64,000 bases of DNA from Halomarinibacterium sedimenti (GTDB lineage Bacteria > Bacteroidota > Bacteroidia > Flavobacteriales > Flavobacteriaceae), in contig NZ_JAHWDP010000003.1 in NCBI RefSeq assembly GCF_019312585.1, forward strand, positions 62,001 to 126,000, in the 5' to 3' direction. Each line of letters begins with the position of its first letter. The stretch's first letter is position 1. This document shows positions 23,915-33,234 of this stretch, piece after piece. Under the pieces are notes generated by a model, which searched no databases, was not told the DNA's origin, and saw only the letters and a list, made by a program, of their open reading frames with translations. A program made the translations under genes and the position numbers.

Positions 23915-25291
23915 ATGAGTAAATACGATATCATTGTTCTTGGAAGTGGCCCCGGAGGCTATGTTACGGCGATTAGAGCATCGCAATTAGGTTTTAAAAC
24001 CGCCATTATTGAAAAAGAAAGCTTAGGAGGCGTTTGCCTTAATTGGGGATGTATTCCTACCAAAGCCCTACTTAAAAGTGCGCAAGTTTTCGATTATTTA
24101 AAACACGCCGAAGACTACGGACTTACTGTAAAAGAATTTGATAAAGATTTTACCAAAGTGGTACAACGTAGCCGTGGTGTTGCCGATGGGATGAGCAAAG
24201 GTGTTCAATTTTTGATGAAAAAGAATAAAATTGATGTGATTAATGGTTTCGGAAAAATAAAACCAGGAAAAAAAGTAGATGTCGACGGAAAAGAATACAG
24301 CGCAGATCATATCATCATCGCTACAGGAGCTCGTTCTCGTGAGCTTCCTAATTTAAAACAAGACGGAAAAAAAGTGATAGGCTATCGTGAAGCCATGACG
24401 CTGAAAGAACAACCTAAAAAGATGATTGTTGTGGGGAGTGGTGCAATAGGTGTTGAGTTTTCAAATTTCTACAACAGTATGGGTACTGAAGTTACCATCG
24501 TAGAATTCTTGCCAAATTTAGTTCCATTGGAGGACGAAGACGTTTCCAAACAATTTGAAAAAATATTTAAGAAGAGAGGCATCAATGTGATGACCAATTC
24601 GTCTGTAGAAAGTGTAGATACTTCTGGCAAAGGTATAAAAGCGAAAGTAAAAACCCAAAAAGGAGAAGAAATACTGGAGGCAGATGTAGTTCTTTCTGCT
24701 GTGGGAATTGCAGCAAATATTGAAAATATTGGATTAGAAGATGTAGGAATAGTCACCGATAAAGGTAAAATTATGGTGAACGATTGGTACCAAACCAACA
24801 TCCCGGGTTATTATGCCATTGGTGACGTAGTTCCTGGTCCTGCTCTAGCTCACGTTGCTTCCGCAGAAGGAATTACCTGTGTTGAAAAAATTGCCGGAAT
24901 GCATGTTGAAGCCATTGATTACGGAAACATTCCTGGATGTACCTATACTTCGCCTGAAATTGCCAGTGTTGGACTTACCGAAAAGCAAGCTAAGGAAAAA
25001 GGGTACGAATTGAAAGTGGGTAAATTCCCCTTCTCCGCTAGTGGAAAAGCAAGTGCTTCTGGTGCCAAGGACGGATTCGTAAAAGTAATTTTTGATGCCA
25101 AATACGGCGAATGGTTAGGGTGCCATATGATTGGAGCTGGTGTAACCGATATGATTGCCGAAGCCGTATTAGGACGCAAATTGGAAACTACAGGGCACGA
25201 GGTGCTAAAAGCCATTCACCCACACCCTACTATGAGTGAGGCTGTAATGGAAGCTGTGGCCGATGCTTATGGAGAAGTAATCCATTTATAG
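23915..25291 (+). CDS. lpdA: Dihydrolipoyl dehydrogenase
   Basis: E3 component of pyruvate and 2-oxoglutarate dehydrogenase complexes; reoxidises dihydrolipoyl groups with FAD and NAD. FAD-binding GSGPGGYVTA at residues 10-19, redox-active disulfide in GGVCLNWGCIPTK (Cys 41 and Cys 46), NAD-binding GSGAIGVEF, second FAD motif AIGDVV, and the catalytic His-Glu in KAIHPHPTMSEA. 458 residues is normal. The gene stands alone, with its own promoter and terminator; partners E1 and E2 are not in the window. Confidence 0.97.
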   Translation: MSKYDIIVLGSGPGGYVTAIRASQLGFKTAIIEKESLGGVCLNWGCIPTKALLKSAQVFDYLKHAEDYGLTVKEFDKDFTKVVQRSRGVADGMSKGVQFLMKKNKIDVINGFGKIKPGKKVDVDGKEYSADHIIIATGARSRELPNLKQDGKKVIGYREAMTLKEQPKKMIVVGSGAIGVEFSNFYNSMGTEVTIVEFLPNLVPLEDEDVSKQFEKIFKKRGINVMTNSSVESVDTSGKGIKAKVKTQKGEEILEADVVLSAVGIAANIENIGLEDVGIVTDKGKIMVNDWYQTNIPGYYAIGDVVPGPALAHVASAEGITCVEKIAGMHVEAIDYGNIPGCTYTSPEIASVGLTEKQAKEKGYELKVGKFPFSASGKASASGAKDGFVKVIFDAKYGEWLGCHMIGAGVTDMIAEAVLGRKLETTGHEVLKAIHPHPTMSEAVMEAVADAYGEVIHL

Positions 25292-25311
25292 AAAATAAAT
25301 AGTATTGTAAT

Positions 25312-25339
25312 AAAAAAGCCCCAAATTGGGGCTTTTTTT
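25312..25339. terminator. Bidirectional terminator between lpdA and aroQ
   Basis: Near-perfect stem AAAAAAGCCCCAA/TTGGGGCTTTTTT with a minimal loop and T runs on both strands; it overlaps the aroQ stop codon. Confidence 0.9.
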
Positions 25340-25754
25340 ATTTTAGAAAACTCTGGAGTGCCAATTCATAACTTTGCAAACCAAAACCAAGGATGACGCC
25401 CCTTGCACCTGCAGAGATATGTGAATGATGTCTAAATTCTTCTCTAGCAAAAGTGTTAGAAATATGCACTTCCACTACAGGGGTTTCAATGGCTTTTACA
25501 GCATCCCCTATCCCTACCGATGTATGTGTATAAGCAGCAGCATTTAAAATAATGCCCTCATAAGAAAACCCCACTTCCTGGATTTTGTTTATCAACTCTC
25601 CTTCTACATTCGATTGGAAATGGGATAGCTCCACTTGTGGGTACTTTTCTTTCAAAGTTTGAAAAAACTCCTCGAAAGTTAAGTCACCGTAGATGTTCTT
25701 TTCTCGCTTTCCAAGCAAATTGAGATTAGGACCGTTAATGATGATAATCTTCAC
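25338..25754 (-). CDS. aroQ: Type II 3-dehydroquinate dehydratase
   Basis: Third step of the shikimate pathway (3-dehydroquinate to 3-dehydroshikimate). 138 residues with INGPNLNLLGKREKNIYG (catalytic Tyr at the end), SNVEGELINKIQE, ILNAAAYTHTSVGIGDA and EVHISNTFAREEFRHHS, all type II signatures. The start codon is GTG at 25754, 11 bases after the SPFH gene stop, so it is probably in an operon with that gene. The aroB gene of the same pathway lies at 44.9 kb. Confidence 0.96.
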   Translation of the reverse strand: MKIIIINGPNLNLLGKREKNIYGDLTFEEFFQTLKEKYPQVELSHFQSNVEGELINKIQEVGFSYEGIILNAAAYTHTSVGIGDAVKAIETPVVEVHISNTFAREEFRHHSHISAGARGVILGFGLQSYELALQSFLK

Positions 25755-25765
25755 TTCAAAAAAAA

Positions 25766-26581
25766 TTAGTTATTCCCTAAAATAATGGGTAAACCACTAT
25801 CACCACCACCAACAATCACAACTTTAGAATTAGGAGATTCCGCCAACTTTAACGTGGCGTCAATCCCTTTATCCTGAAGAATCTTATCGGTAAGGGAAGC
25901 ACTTAAAATACGGTTAGCATCAGCTTTTCCTTGGGCTTCGATAATTACTTTTTCCGCCTCTTTGGCAGCCGTCACCAATCTAAATTCATATTCCAAGGAT
26001 TCTTGCTCTTGCTTTAATTTACGCTCAATAGCGTCTTTAATAGTGTTAGGCAATGTAACATCACGCACTAACACTTCATTGAGTTGTACATATTGATTGT
26101 CTAAAATCTTTTTGGTTTCTTCAAAAATTTCTTCCTGAATTACATCACGTTTACTACTATATAGCTGCTCTGGGGTGTAACGCCCCACAACACTACGAGC
26201 CGCACTTCTAATTGCTGGTTGAATAACTCTTTGTAAGTAATTTTCTCCAAGGGATTGATGTAAGTTTCCTAAATCATTATAAACAGGCAAATACCAGGCT
26301 GATGCATCAATCTGAATTTCAAGCCCATTAGACGAAAGCACTTTCAATTGTTCAAATACTTCCTGCTGGCGCACCTCATAAATAATTACTTTATTCCAAG
26401 GCGCTACCACATGAAATCCTTCCCCTAAAGGCGGTTCATCGGTTACAACACCTCCACCAAAGGTTTTGTACAAAACACCTGCTTCTCCAGAGCCAACAGT
26501 AACAGCAGACTTAGCTAGCACAATCACCAAAACAATAATAATGACGATACTAAAAATTCCTAATTTGGGTAGTTTTTCCAT
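25766..26581 (-). CDS. Prohibitin/SPFH-domain membrane protein
   Basis: 271 residues: one N-terminal membrane span (residues 9-31, GIFSIVIIIVLVIVLAKSA), then a prohibitin-type SPFH domain (TVGSGEAGVLYKTFGG, VIIYEVRQQEVFEQL, YTPEQLYSSKRDVIQEEI), then a helical coiled-coil segment with EAKEKV-like repeats (AAKEAEKVIIEAQGKADANR) and a C-terminal tail GGGDSGLPIILGNN. Such proteins form large membrane-associated rings and scaffold proteases. Twenty bases downstream of the VWA gene, 11 bases upstream of aroQ. Client proteins unknown. Confidence 0.9.
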   Translation of the reverse strand: MEKLPKLGIFSIVIIIVLVIVLAKSAVTVGSGEAGVLYKTFGGGVVTDEPPLGEGFHVVAPWNKVIIYEVRQQEVFEQLKVLSSNGLEIQIDASAWYLPVYNDLGNLHQSLGENYLQRVIQPAIRSAARSVVGRYTPEQLYSSKRDVIQEEIFEETKKILDNQYVQLNEVLVRDVTLPNTIKDAIERKLKQEQESLEYEFRLVTAAKEAEKVIIEAQGKADANRILSASLTDKILQDKGIDATLKLAESPNSKVVIVGGGDSGLPIILGNN

Positions 26582-26601
26582 AATATTTTATTTTTTATAA
26601 T

Positions 26602-28635
26602 TTAAATTAGTCCGTTATATTTTCTTATAATCCACTCGGCGGAAAGAACAATAGCAATGAGTCCGAGCAAGTATTTCCAATCTATTAAAGGTACAACTTT
26701 TTGTTGGCTTCTTTCAACCGCTGTATAGTCTTCATTTTTTAGAAGAGAATCTATTAAAGCATCCATGTTATTTGAAAAATAGCTTGCTCCACCCGTATGG
26801 GTCGCAACACGTTGTAGCTTTGTTACATTAGCATTCAAAAATTGTTGCTCCACATTAAAATCCAAAATGGTAAAGTTTCCACTTCTCGAAACCGCTTCAT
26901 CCTTTACAGAAACAGTAAAACTATAATCTCCTTGCGGTAATGAGTTTAAATCCACTTCAAAATAATTATTCTTTAGCAAGAGCGGAAAAACATCCCTTTT
27001 TTTGGTTTCAGAATGAACTACCGTTATTTCTAGTTGCGCCCGATTGTCGAACACAAAACTCTTATCAAAATATTGTGCCGAAACAACCACGGGATTATTA
27101 TTATAATAAAATGTTTCGTGGTTAACCTCCAGTCTCGTTCTGATTTTATTGGAAGCCAAATACTGAACCATTTTACCCACAAATTCATCAAAATCCTGAA
27201 AGCTTTCAGCATTTAAGTACGCATTAGCACGCCATTTCCATATACCTTCCCCATCCCAAATAGCAGTCCGAACACCATTCACTTCCATAGAGGCAAACAA
27301 AGGGCTTCCGGTTGAAAAACCACTTATTTGTTGTTGCAAAAGCACCTCATGAGGCACTTTAATTTCCAATTCCCCAAACAATGTCTGCAAAGGTGGATAC
27401 TCTGAAAAACCAAAGTCTTCTACCGCATAGCTCCCGTAATTTAAATTAAGTACTCCTGAAACATCTTCTGAAGCATTCGCGGCTTCCTTTCTGAAGTTAT
27501 TTTGAACCGAATTCAGAAAATTCCAATCGGTTTGTAACCCTGTTATGGCAATGGTATTCTTTTTTAATTTATCTATTTCTGAAAAAACAGCTCTGAAACT
27601 TCTATCGGGTTGAAAGAGAACCACCAACTGATAATCATTTAACACTGCTGAAGCCTTTTCGGGTTCCATAAAAGTAACTTTACGTTGTTCGTTGCTTTCA
27701 ATGGCCTTTTTTAAAGCACCTAAATCGGGGTGTTTCAATTGACTCAAAATAAGCACTTTAGTTGCTTGGTCAATTACTTCAACAGCAAAGACTTTGCTGT
27801 TGTTCGATTTATTTTTTTCTTCTTGAAGCGGCTCAATCGTTGCGGTATAGCGTTGTAACCCTACTCTTGTGGAAGGCAATGATACTGAAATAGTTTGTGA
27901 GTTGTTGTTTTGTGTAAAACTTACATTTTGCGAATGAACTACACTCCCACCCTGCCTAATGACAAATCTAGATGTCACGGCATCCTTCCCGTTATACACT
28001 AAAATGGCTTCTACCGGAAATTCATTCTTTAAAAAGGAATACCGATTGGTATTCAACTGTTCTATTTTTAAATCGATATATTGGGTGGAATCCCCCACAA
28101 TAATCGGGTAAATTGAGTTTGAAAAAGTCAAACTAGAGAATTCGTAATCGCTTCCAAAGGTTTGGTTTCCGTCACTGATGACTATGGTAGGAGCTATTTC
28201 GTTTTTAAATAGTTCGTTTGTAGTTTTAAACGCCTTATTAATATTGGTTTGTTTATCTAAAAAGGAAACCGAATCTAATATGCCAAAATCATTTCCGAAG
28301 CCAAAATAACTAACATCAAACTTATCCTGCAATGACGCATCATTCTGAATCTTTGCTACCAAATCTCTCACATTTTCGTCTTGATTCAACGAGGAAATAG
28401 AAGACGAAACATCCACTAAAACAGGGAGTTTAGGTTTTTCAACAGAGTACGTTTCACTTTTAAATTTCGGATTGATTAAAAGTAGCAATAATGAAAAGAG
28501 TGTTATAAAACGTAAAATCCCAAAAAGCCAACTTAATGAGCGGTTGTACTTGGTTTTATAGCCATACATGAAAACCGCTAATGCAAAAGAAGTAACGCCA
28601 GCAATGACAATATAAAGTACAGTTTGTGCGGTCAA
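26602..28635 (-). CDS. Membrane protein with VWA domain
   Basis: 677 residues with two N-terminal membrane spans (about 5-25 and 37-58), a large external region, and one C-terminal span (about 654-672). Residues about 70-190 form a von Willebrand A fold with the metal site motif LVDVSSSISS (DxSxS) and VISDGNQTFG. Later domains are beta-rich and resemble glutamine amidotransferase-like/VWA proteins common in Bacteroidota. It lies ten bases downstream of fabG. Function unknown; probably a periplasmic protein-interaction platform. Confidence 0.8.
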   Translation of the reverse strand: MTAQTVLYIVIAGVTSFALAVFMYGYKTKYNRSLSWLFGILRFITLFSLLLLLINPKFKSETYSVEKPKLPVLVDVSSSISSLNQDENVRDLVAKIQNDASLQDKFDVSYFGFGNDFGILDSVSFLDKQTNINKAFKTTNELFKNEIAPTIVISDGNQTFGSDYEFSSLTFSNSIYPIIVGDSTQYIDLKIEQLNTNRYSFLKNEFPVEAILVYNGKDAVTSRFVIRQGGSVVHSQNVSFTQNNNSQTISVSLPSTRVGLQRYTATIEPLQEEKNKSNNSKVFAVEVIDQATKVLILSQLKHPDLGALKKAIESNEQRKVTFMEPEKASAVLNDYQLVVLFQPDRSFRAVFSEIDKLKKNTIAITGLQTDWNFLNSVQNNFRKEAANASEDVSGVLNLNYGSYAVEDFGFSEYPPLQTLFGELEIKVPHEVLLQQQISGFSTGSPLFASMEVNGVRTAIWDGEGIWKWRANAYLNAESFQDFDEFVGKMVQYLASNKIRTRLEVNHETFYYNNNPVVVSAQYFDKSFVFDNRAQLEITVVHSETKKRDVFPLLLKNNYFEVDLNSLPQGDYSFTVSVKDEAVSRSGNFTILDFNVEQQFLNANVTKLQRVATHTGGASYFSNNMDALIDSLLKNEDYTAVERSQQKVVPLIDWKYLLGLIAIVLSAEWIIRKYNGLI

Positions 28636-28645
28636 ATTTTAAATT

Positions 28646-29392
28646 CTAGGTAAGCATTCCTCCATCTACGTTCAACGTTTGTCCAGTAACATAGGCAGAC
28701 AAGTCACTAGCCAAGTACACACAGGCATTGGCAATATCTTCGGGGGTTCCCCCTCTTTTTAATGGTATGGCATCTCGCCATCCTTGTACGGTCGCTTCAT
28801 CTAACTTGCCAGTCATTTCGGTTTCGATAAAACCAGGCGCAATAGCATTGCAACGAATATTTCGAGACCCTAATTCTAAAGCAACCGATTTGGTAAACCC
28901 TAAAATCCCTGCTTTTGAGGCAGCATAATTGGTTTGACCCGCATTTCCTTTCACCCCAACAACAGAGCTCATATTAATAATGGAACCAGAGCGTTGTTTT
29001 AACATGGCGCGTTGCACCGCTTTGGTCATATTAAACACCGATTTAAGATTCACTTCAATGACTTTATCAAAATCTTCTTCAGAAATACGCATTAAAAGGT
29101 TATCCTTGGTAATTCCAGCGTTGTTTATAAGAATATCAATAGACCCAAAGTCTTCTAACACTTGCTCAGCTAATTTTTGAGACTCTTCATAATTAGAGGC
29201 ATCACTTTTATAGGCCTTAGCTTTCACTCCTTGTTTGGAAACCTCATCTGCTAAAGCCTCAGCAGCTTCTGCAGAAGAATTATATGTAAATGCTACATTG
29301 GCACCGTGTTGTGCAAATACTTCAACAATTCCTTTTCCAATTCCACGGCTACCCCCTGTAATAATAGCTGTTTTACCTTGCAATAATTTCAT
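28646..29392 (-). CDS. fabG: 3-oxoacyl-ACP reductase
   Basis: NADPH-dependent reduction of 3-oxoacyl-ACP in fatty acid elongation. 248-residue short-chain dehydrogenase with cofactor motif TGGSRGIGKG (residues 13-22), NNAGIT, the catalytic Ser in IINMSSVVG, the YxxxK pair in NYAASKAG and a C-terminal GQTLNVDGGMLT typical of FabG. It has its own -7 box and leads a minus-strand run with the VWA, SPFH and aroQ genes. No other fab genes are adjacent. Confidence 0.93.
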   Translation of the reverse strand: MKLLQGKTAIITGGSRGIGKGIVEVFAQHGANVAFTYNSSAEAAEALADEVSKQGVKAKAYKSDASNYEESQKLAEQVLEDFGSIDILINNAGITKDNLLMRISEEDFDKVIEVNLKSVFNMTKAVQRAMLKQRSGSIINMSSVVGVKGNAGQTNYAASKAGILGFTKSVALELGSRNIRCNAIAPGFIETEMTGKLDEATVQGWRDAIPLKRGGTPEDIANACVYLASDLSAYVTGQTLNVDGGMLT

Positions 29393-29417
29393 GATAAATT
29401 TGTTTTCTGTTGAATTT

Positions 29418-29425
29418 CAAATATA
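29418..29425 (-). promoter_or_regulatory. fabG -7 box TATATTTG
   Basis: Perfect TAnnTTTG on the minus strand 25 bases before the fabG ATG, and just after the sucD terminator. Confidence 0.55.
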
Positions 29426-29448
29426 GGAAAACGCTTCGGCTTTCCCAT

Positions 29449-29478
29449 AAAAAAAGCCTTGCTATTTGCAAGGCTTTT
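29449..29478 (-). terminator. sucD terminator
   Basis: Minus-strand stem AAAAGCCTTGC/GCAAGGCTTTTTT with a 3-7 base loop and a T run, 20 bases after the sucD stop. Confidence 0.87.
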
Positions 29479-29497
29479 CAATTTTATAAAATAATAC

Positions 29498-30370
29498 TTA
29501 CGCTAAAACTTCAGCCACTTTTTTTCCTATTTCTGCAGGTGAATCTACTACATGAATTCCGCAAGCTCTCATAATTTTCTTTTTGGCTTGTGCGGTGTCA
29601 TCACTTCCGCCAACAATGGCACCAGCGTGCCCCATGGTACGTCCCGCAGGCGCTGTTTCACCAGCTATAAATCCTACAATAGGCTTTTTACTTCCACTAT
29701 TTTTATACCAATTGGCAGCATCGGCCTCTAATTGACCTCCAATTTCACCAATCATAACAACAGCCTCAGTTTCAGGGTCATTGATTAATAATTCTACAGC
29801 TTCTTTGGTAGTGGTTCCAATAATGGGGTCTCCACCAATTCCAATGGCCGTTGTAATTCCGAGTCCTTGTTTTACTACTTGGTCTGCCGCTTCATAAGTT
29901 AATGTTCCCGATTTAGAAACAATACCCACTCTTCCTTTCTTGAACACAAAACCAGGCATAATACCTACTTTGGCTTCTTCAGGAGTGATAACTCCGGGGC
30001 AATTAGGGCCTATTAAACGACAATCTCTATCTTTTACGTAAGCAGCAGCTTTAATCATATCGGCCACAGGAATACCTTCTGTAATGGTAATAATCACTTT
30101 TATACCTGCTTCGGCGGCTTCCATGATAGCATCAGCGGCAAATGCTGGTGGCACAAAAATAATACTGGTATCGGCTCCTACTTTTTCAACTGCTTCTACA
30201 ACTGTATTAAAAACAGGCTTGTCTAAATGTGTTTGGCCACCTTTTCCGGGGGTTACCCCTCCCACTACATTGGTTCCGTATTCAATCATCTGACCTGCGT
30301 GGAAAGTTCCTTCGCTACCCGTAAATCCTTGAACTATAATTTTTGAATTTTTATTTACTAATACACTCAT
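29498..30370 (-). CDS. sucD: Succinyl-CoA ligase alpha subunit
   Basis: TCA-cycle enzyme subunit (succinyl-CoA + NDP + Pi to succinate + NTP). CoA-binding Rossmann domain ([16 protein letters not shown]), KSGTLTYEA, and the phosphohistidine in GHAGAIVGG. 290 residues from ATG 30370; an in-frame start at 30403 would add 11 residues that overlap the promoter -7 box, so it is rejected. The gene has its own promoter and terminator and the beta subunit gene sucC is not in the window. Confidence 0.96.
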   Translation of the reverse strand: MSVLVNKNSKIIVQGFTGSEGTFHAGQMIEYGTNVVGGVTPGKGGQTHLDKPVFNTVVEAVEKVGADTSIIFVPPAFAADAIMEAAEAGIKVIITITEGIPVADMIKAAAYVKDRDCRLIGPNCPGVITPEEAKVGIMPGFVFKKGRVGIVSKSGTLTYEAADQVVKQGLGITTAIGIGGDPIIGTTTKEAVELLINDPETEAVVMIGEIGGQLEADAANWYKNSGSKKPIVGFIAGETAPAGRTMGHAGAIVGGSDDTAQAKKKIMRACGIHVVDSPAEIGKKVAEVLA

Positions 30371-30399
30371 GGAGTATTTATCTTTTAAAATTTTGAAGT

Positions 30400-30430
30400 G
30401 CAAAGGTAGTTTTTTGTCCTTTTTTACAAA
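30400..30430 (-). promoter_or_regulatory. sucD promoter (TTTG / TACCTTTGC)
   Basis: TTTG (30430-30427) then 18 bases then TACCTTTGC (30408-30400) on the minus strand, a full match to the Bacteroidota consensus; 29 bases to the sucD ATG. Confidence 0.75.
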
Positions 30431-30435
30431 AGGAA

Positions 30436-30849
30436 TTACACCTTTACTTTATGATATGATTCATTGGTGTCATCCTTGTCTGTTACTGGCTGACTTACTT
30501 GATATCCACGGTATAATTTTTCGTCTTTTACTTCCCAAATGGCAATAAAATGGGCAATACCCAATTCTTCATCGGGGTTTTCAAACGTGCGAACATAATA
30601 CTTATATCGAATAGTTACGTGAGTATCGTCTTGAAGCATATGACTCACTTCAACTCGTAAACCGGTGTAAGTACGACGTATTTCTTCAAAAAATTGAACA
30701 ATATCATCGTAATTTTTTATGGAAAGTCCATCACTGCTATTCCAGATTAATACTAATTCTGGGTGAAAATACTTTTTTAAAACAGTTTTGTCTTTAAGAA
30801 TATCTGAAAGGTAGAAATTACGAACAATTTCTTTAGCAGTTTTACTCAT
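30436..30849 (-). CDS. NTF2-like (SnoaL-type) protein
   Basis: 137 residues with the NTF2/SnoaL cone fold pattern: N-terminal helices ([16 protein letters not shown]), [15 protein letters not shown], a helix [12 protein letters not shown], then strands [24 protein letters not shown] and [20 protein letters not shown]. Members are enzymes or ligand-binding proteins; I see no catalytic signature that decides. Its ATG overlaps the lpxD-like stop by four bases, so they are coupled; a link to lipid A is possible but unproven. Confidence 0.78.
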   Translation of the reverse strand: MSKTAKEIVRNFYLSDILKDKTVLKKYFHPELVLIWNSSDGLSIKNYDDIVQFFEEIRRTYTGLRVEVSHMLQDDTHVTIRYKYYVRTFENPDEELGIAHFIAIWEVKDEKLYRGYQVSQPVTDKDDTNESYHKVKV

Positions 30850-31784
30850 GATAGTTTGTCAAGTTTTTCAATAATATCTGGAATAAGTCTAATAGAGGCT
30901 ATTTCTTTATATTTTTTTCTGAATTCATCTGCAGGAGTCCCAAAATACGATTTATTTGCTTCTAGTGATTTGCTAACCCCACTTTGCGCTGAGATAATTG
31001 CCTTTTCTCCAATAGTAATTCCACTAGTTAGACCCACCTGCCCCCAAATAGTCACAAAATCTTCAATTAAAACACAACCCGCAATACCCACTTGTGAGGC
31101 AATTAAACACCTTTTTCCAATAACTGTGTCGTGCCCAACATGTACTTGATTATCAATTTTAGTTCCTTCTCCAATAACCGTTGAAGCACTAACCCCTCTA
31201 TCAATGGTACATAAGGCACCTAAATCTACACCATCCTTTATGACAACATTTCCTCCACTCACTAATTTATCAAACTTTTCGGGTCTATTCTTGTAGTAAA
31301 AAGCATCTGCTCCTAAAACTGTTCCTGCGTGTATTGTGACATTATTCCCAATTACGGTATGGTCGTAAATAATGACGTTGGGATGAATTAAACAATCATC
31401 GCCAATGGTAACATTATTTCCGATAAATACATTAGGTTGAATGACCGTATTTTTTCCAATCTTGGCGGTTTCAGAAATCACCGCACGTGCCATTTCGAAA
31501 GGGCGAAAATGATTAGTAAGTTTATTAAAATCACGGAAAGGGTCATCAGAAATTAACAGAGCCTTTCCTTTAGGACATTCTACTTCTTTATTTATAAGAA
31601 TAATGGTCGCTAGGGATTGAAGCGCCTTATCGTAATATTTAGGGTGATCTACAAAAACAATATCTCCTGGTTGGACGACATGAATTTCGTTCATTCCCAG
31701 CACAGGGAAATTAGCATCCCCTTTATAGTCGCAATCGATTATACTGGCAATGGCTTCGAGCGTTTGTGGTATCTTAAATTTCAC
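30846..31784 (-). CDS. LpxD-like left-handed beta-helix acyltransferase (second copy)
   Basis: 312 residues. N-terminal uridine-binding-like domain (residues about 1-95), then hexapeptide repeats from about 100 to 260 (IGKNTVIQPNVFIGNNVTIG), typical of LpxD N-acyltransferases, with the catalytic-type His in IDNQVHVGHDTVIG. It is shorter and distinct from the lpxD at 34.6 kb. Start is GTG at 31784 with a promoter and the efp terminator just upstream, so it forms its own unit with the NTF2-like gene. It may use another acyl chain or another sugar nucleotide. Confidence 0.82.
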   Translation of the reverse strand: MKFKIPQTLEAIASIIDCDYKGDANFPVLGMNEIHVVQPGDIVFVDHPKYYDKALQSLATIILINKEVECPKGKALLISDDPFRDFNKLTNHFRPFEMARAVISETAKIGKNTVIQPNVFIGNNVTIGDDCLIHPNVIIYDHTVIGNNVTIHAGTVLGADAFYYKNRPEKFDKLVSGGNVVIKDGVDLGALCTIDRGVSASTVIGEGTKIDNQVHVGHDTVIGKRCLIASQVGIAGCVLIEDFVTIWGQVGLTSGITIGEKAIISAQSGVSKSLEANKSYFGTPADEFRKKYKEIASIRLIPDIIEKLDKLS

Positions 31785-31802
31785 CTAAAAAAATTTGAAT
31801 AC

Positions 31803-31810
31803 CAAATATA
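31803..31810 (-). promoter_or_regulatory. -7 box TATATTTG of the second LpxD-like gene
   Basis: Perfect TAnnTTTG on the minus strand, directly downstream of the efp terminator and 18 bases before the GTG start; the transcript leader would be very short. Confidence 0.55.
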
Positions 31811-31850
31811 AAAAAATCCCACCGCAAAAAGGATTGCGATGGGATTTATA
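31811..31850 (-). terminator. efp terminator
   Basis: Minus-strand stem ATCCCATCGC/GCGGTGGGAT (10 bp, one G-T wobble) followed by seven T. It closes the lipid A/efp operon. Confidence 0.87.
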
Positions 31851-31867
31851 TTTTTATTGAGGGAAAT

Positions 31868-32434
31868 CTATTCTTTCATTCGCTCTTGGTACTGTCCTTT
31901 TTCAGTGTCGATTCTAATTTTATCGCCTTCATTTATAAATAATGGAACATTTACCTGTGCCCCTGTTTCTACAGTGGCGGGTTTTGTAGCATTGGTAGCG
32001 GTATTCCCTTTAACACCAGGCTCTGTAGCAGTTACTTCGAGAATCACATGCGCAGGCATTTCTACAGACAATGGCATATTATCTTCAGAATTAATTATCA
32101 CTGTTACCACCTCTCCTTCTTTTAGTAAATCGGGTCTATCGAGGGCACTTTCTTGTAGCTGAATTTGCGTGTAATCCTCCGTATTCATAAAATGATAGGT
32201 TGCTCCTTCGCTATATAAATATTGAAATTTATGCGTTTCTACTCGAACATCTTCAATTTTATGTCCTGCAGAAAACGTGTTATCAATTACCTTTCCTGTA
32301 GTCACACTCTTTAATTTCGTTCTCACAAAAGCAGGACCTTTCCCTGGTTTTACGTGAAGAAATTCAATTATTTTAAAAATGTCATGATTGTATCTAATAC
32401 ACAATCCTTTTCTAATATCTGATGTACTCGCCAT
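31868..32434 (-). CDS. efp: Elongation factor P
   Basis: Relieves ribosome stalling at polyproline. 188 residues with three beta-barrel domains; the tip loop HVKPGKGPAFVRTKLK carries Lys 32, the residue modified in many species. C-terminal domain ends with GDKIRIDTEKGQYQERM. No modification enzyme gene (epmA, earP or ymfI type) is adjacent. It follows lpxA by 17 bases in the lipid A operon and is followed by a terminator. Confidence 0.97.
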   Translation of the reverse strand: MASTSDIRKGLCIRYNHDIFKIIEFLHVKPGKGPAFVRTKLKSVTTGKVIDNTFSAGHKIEDVRVETHKFQYLYSEGATYHFMNTEDYTQIQLQESALDRPDLLKEGEVVTVIINSEDNMPLSVEMPAHVILEVTATEPGVKGNTATNATKPATVETGAQVNVPLFINEGDKIRIDTEKGQYQERMKE

Positions 32435-32451
32435 ACTATTTTTAATGATTT

Positions 32452-33234
32452 TTAATTCTGAAAATATCCTTTCATAATACCCCGCTTTGAGTTTTTGATA
32501 AACTGAAGGATTTCATCACGCTCTGGAGTTGCCTCCATTTCGGCTTCAATAATTTGTGACGCTTGGGTATTATTATAGTTTTTTTGATAGAGAATTCTAT
32601 AAATATTTTGAATCTCACTTATTTTTTTAGGATCAAATCCTCTTCTTCGTAAACCAATAGAGTTTATCCCCACATAAGAAAGAGGTTCACGAGCAGCTTT
32701 TACATAGGGAGGAACATCTTTTCTTACTAAAGATCCTCCCGTTACAAAAGCGTGATTCCCTATCATGCAAAACTGATGAACAGCTGTCATCCCGGCTAAT
32801 ACTACATAATCACCAATGGTGATATGTCCAGCCAAAGTACTATTGTTTGAAAAAATACAATTATTTCCCACAAAACAATCGTGAGCAATGTGGCAATAGG
32901 CCATAATGAGGCAATTATTACCAACCACTGTTTTACCGCGATCTATAGTTCCTCTATTTATAGTTACATACTCTCTTATAGTAGTATTATCACCAATTTC
33001 TGCTGTAGTTTCTTCGTCTTGAAACTTTAAATCCTGTGGAATGGCTGAAATTACGGCTCCTGGAAAGATATTACAGTTTTTTCCTATGCGTGCGCCTTCC
33101 ATAATGGTCACATTAGAACCTATCCAAGTTCCTTCACCAATGACTACATTATTATGAATGGTAGTAAATGGCTCTATTACTACATTTTTGGCAATTTTTG
33201 CCCCAGGATGAACATATGCTAACGGTTGATTCAT
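32452..33234 (-). CDS. lpxA: UDP-N-acetylglucosamine acyltransferase
   Basis: First step of lipid A synthesis: transfers a 3-hydroxyacyl group from ACP to UDP-GlcNAc. 260 residues of left-handed beta-helix followed by a helical C-terminal bundle. Catalytic-region His is in YCHIAHDCFVGNNC and the AGMTAVHQFCMIGNHAFVTGGS segment is LpxA-specific. ATG overlaps the lpxC/fabZ stop by four bases. Confidence 0.96.
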   Translation of the reverse strand: MNQPLAYVHPGAKIAKNVVIEPFTTIHNNVVIGEGTWIGSNVTIMEGARIGKNCNIFPGAVISAIPQDLKFQDEETTAEIGDNTTIREYVTINRGTIDRGKTVVGNNCLIMAYCHIAHDCFVGNNCIFSNNSTLAGHITIGDYVVLAGMTAVHQFCMIGNHAFVTGGSLVRKDVPPYVKAAREPLSYVGINSIGLRRRGFDPKKISEIQNIYRILYQKNYNNTQASQIIEAEMEATPERDEILQFIKNSKRGIMKGYFQN

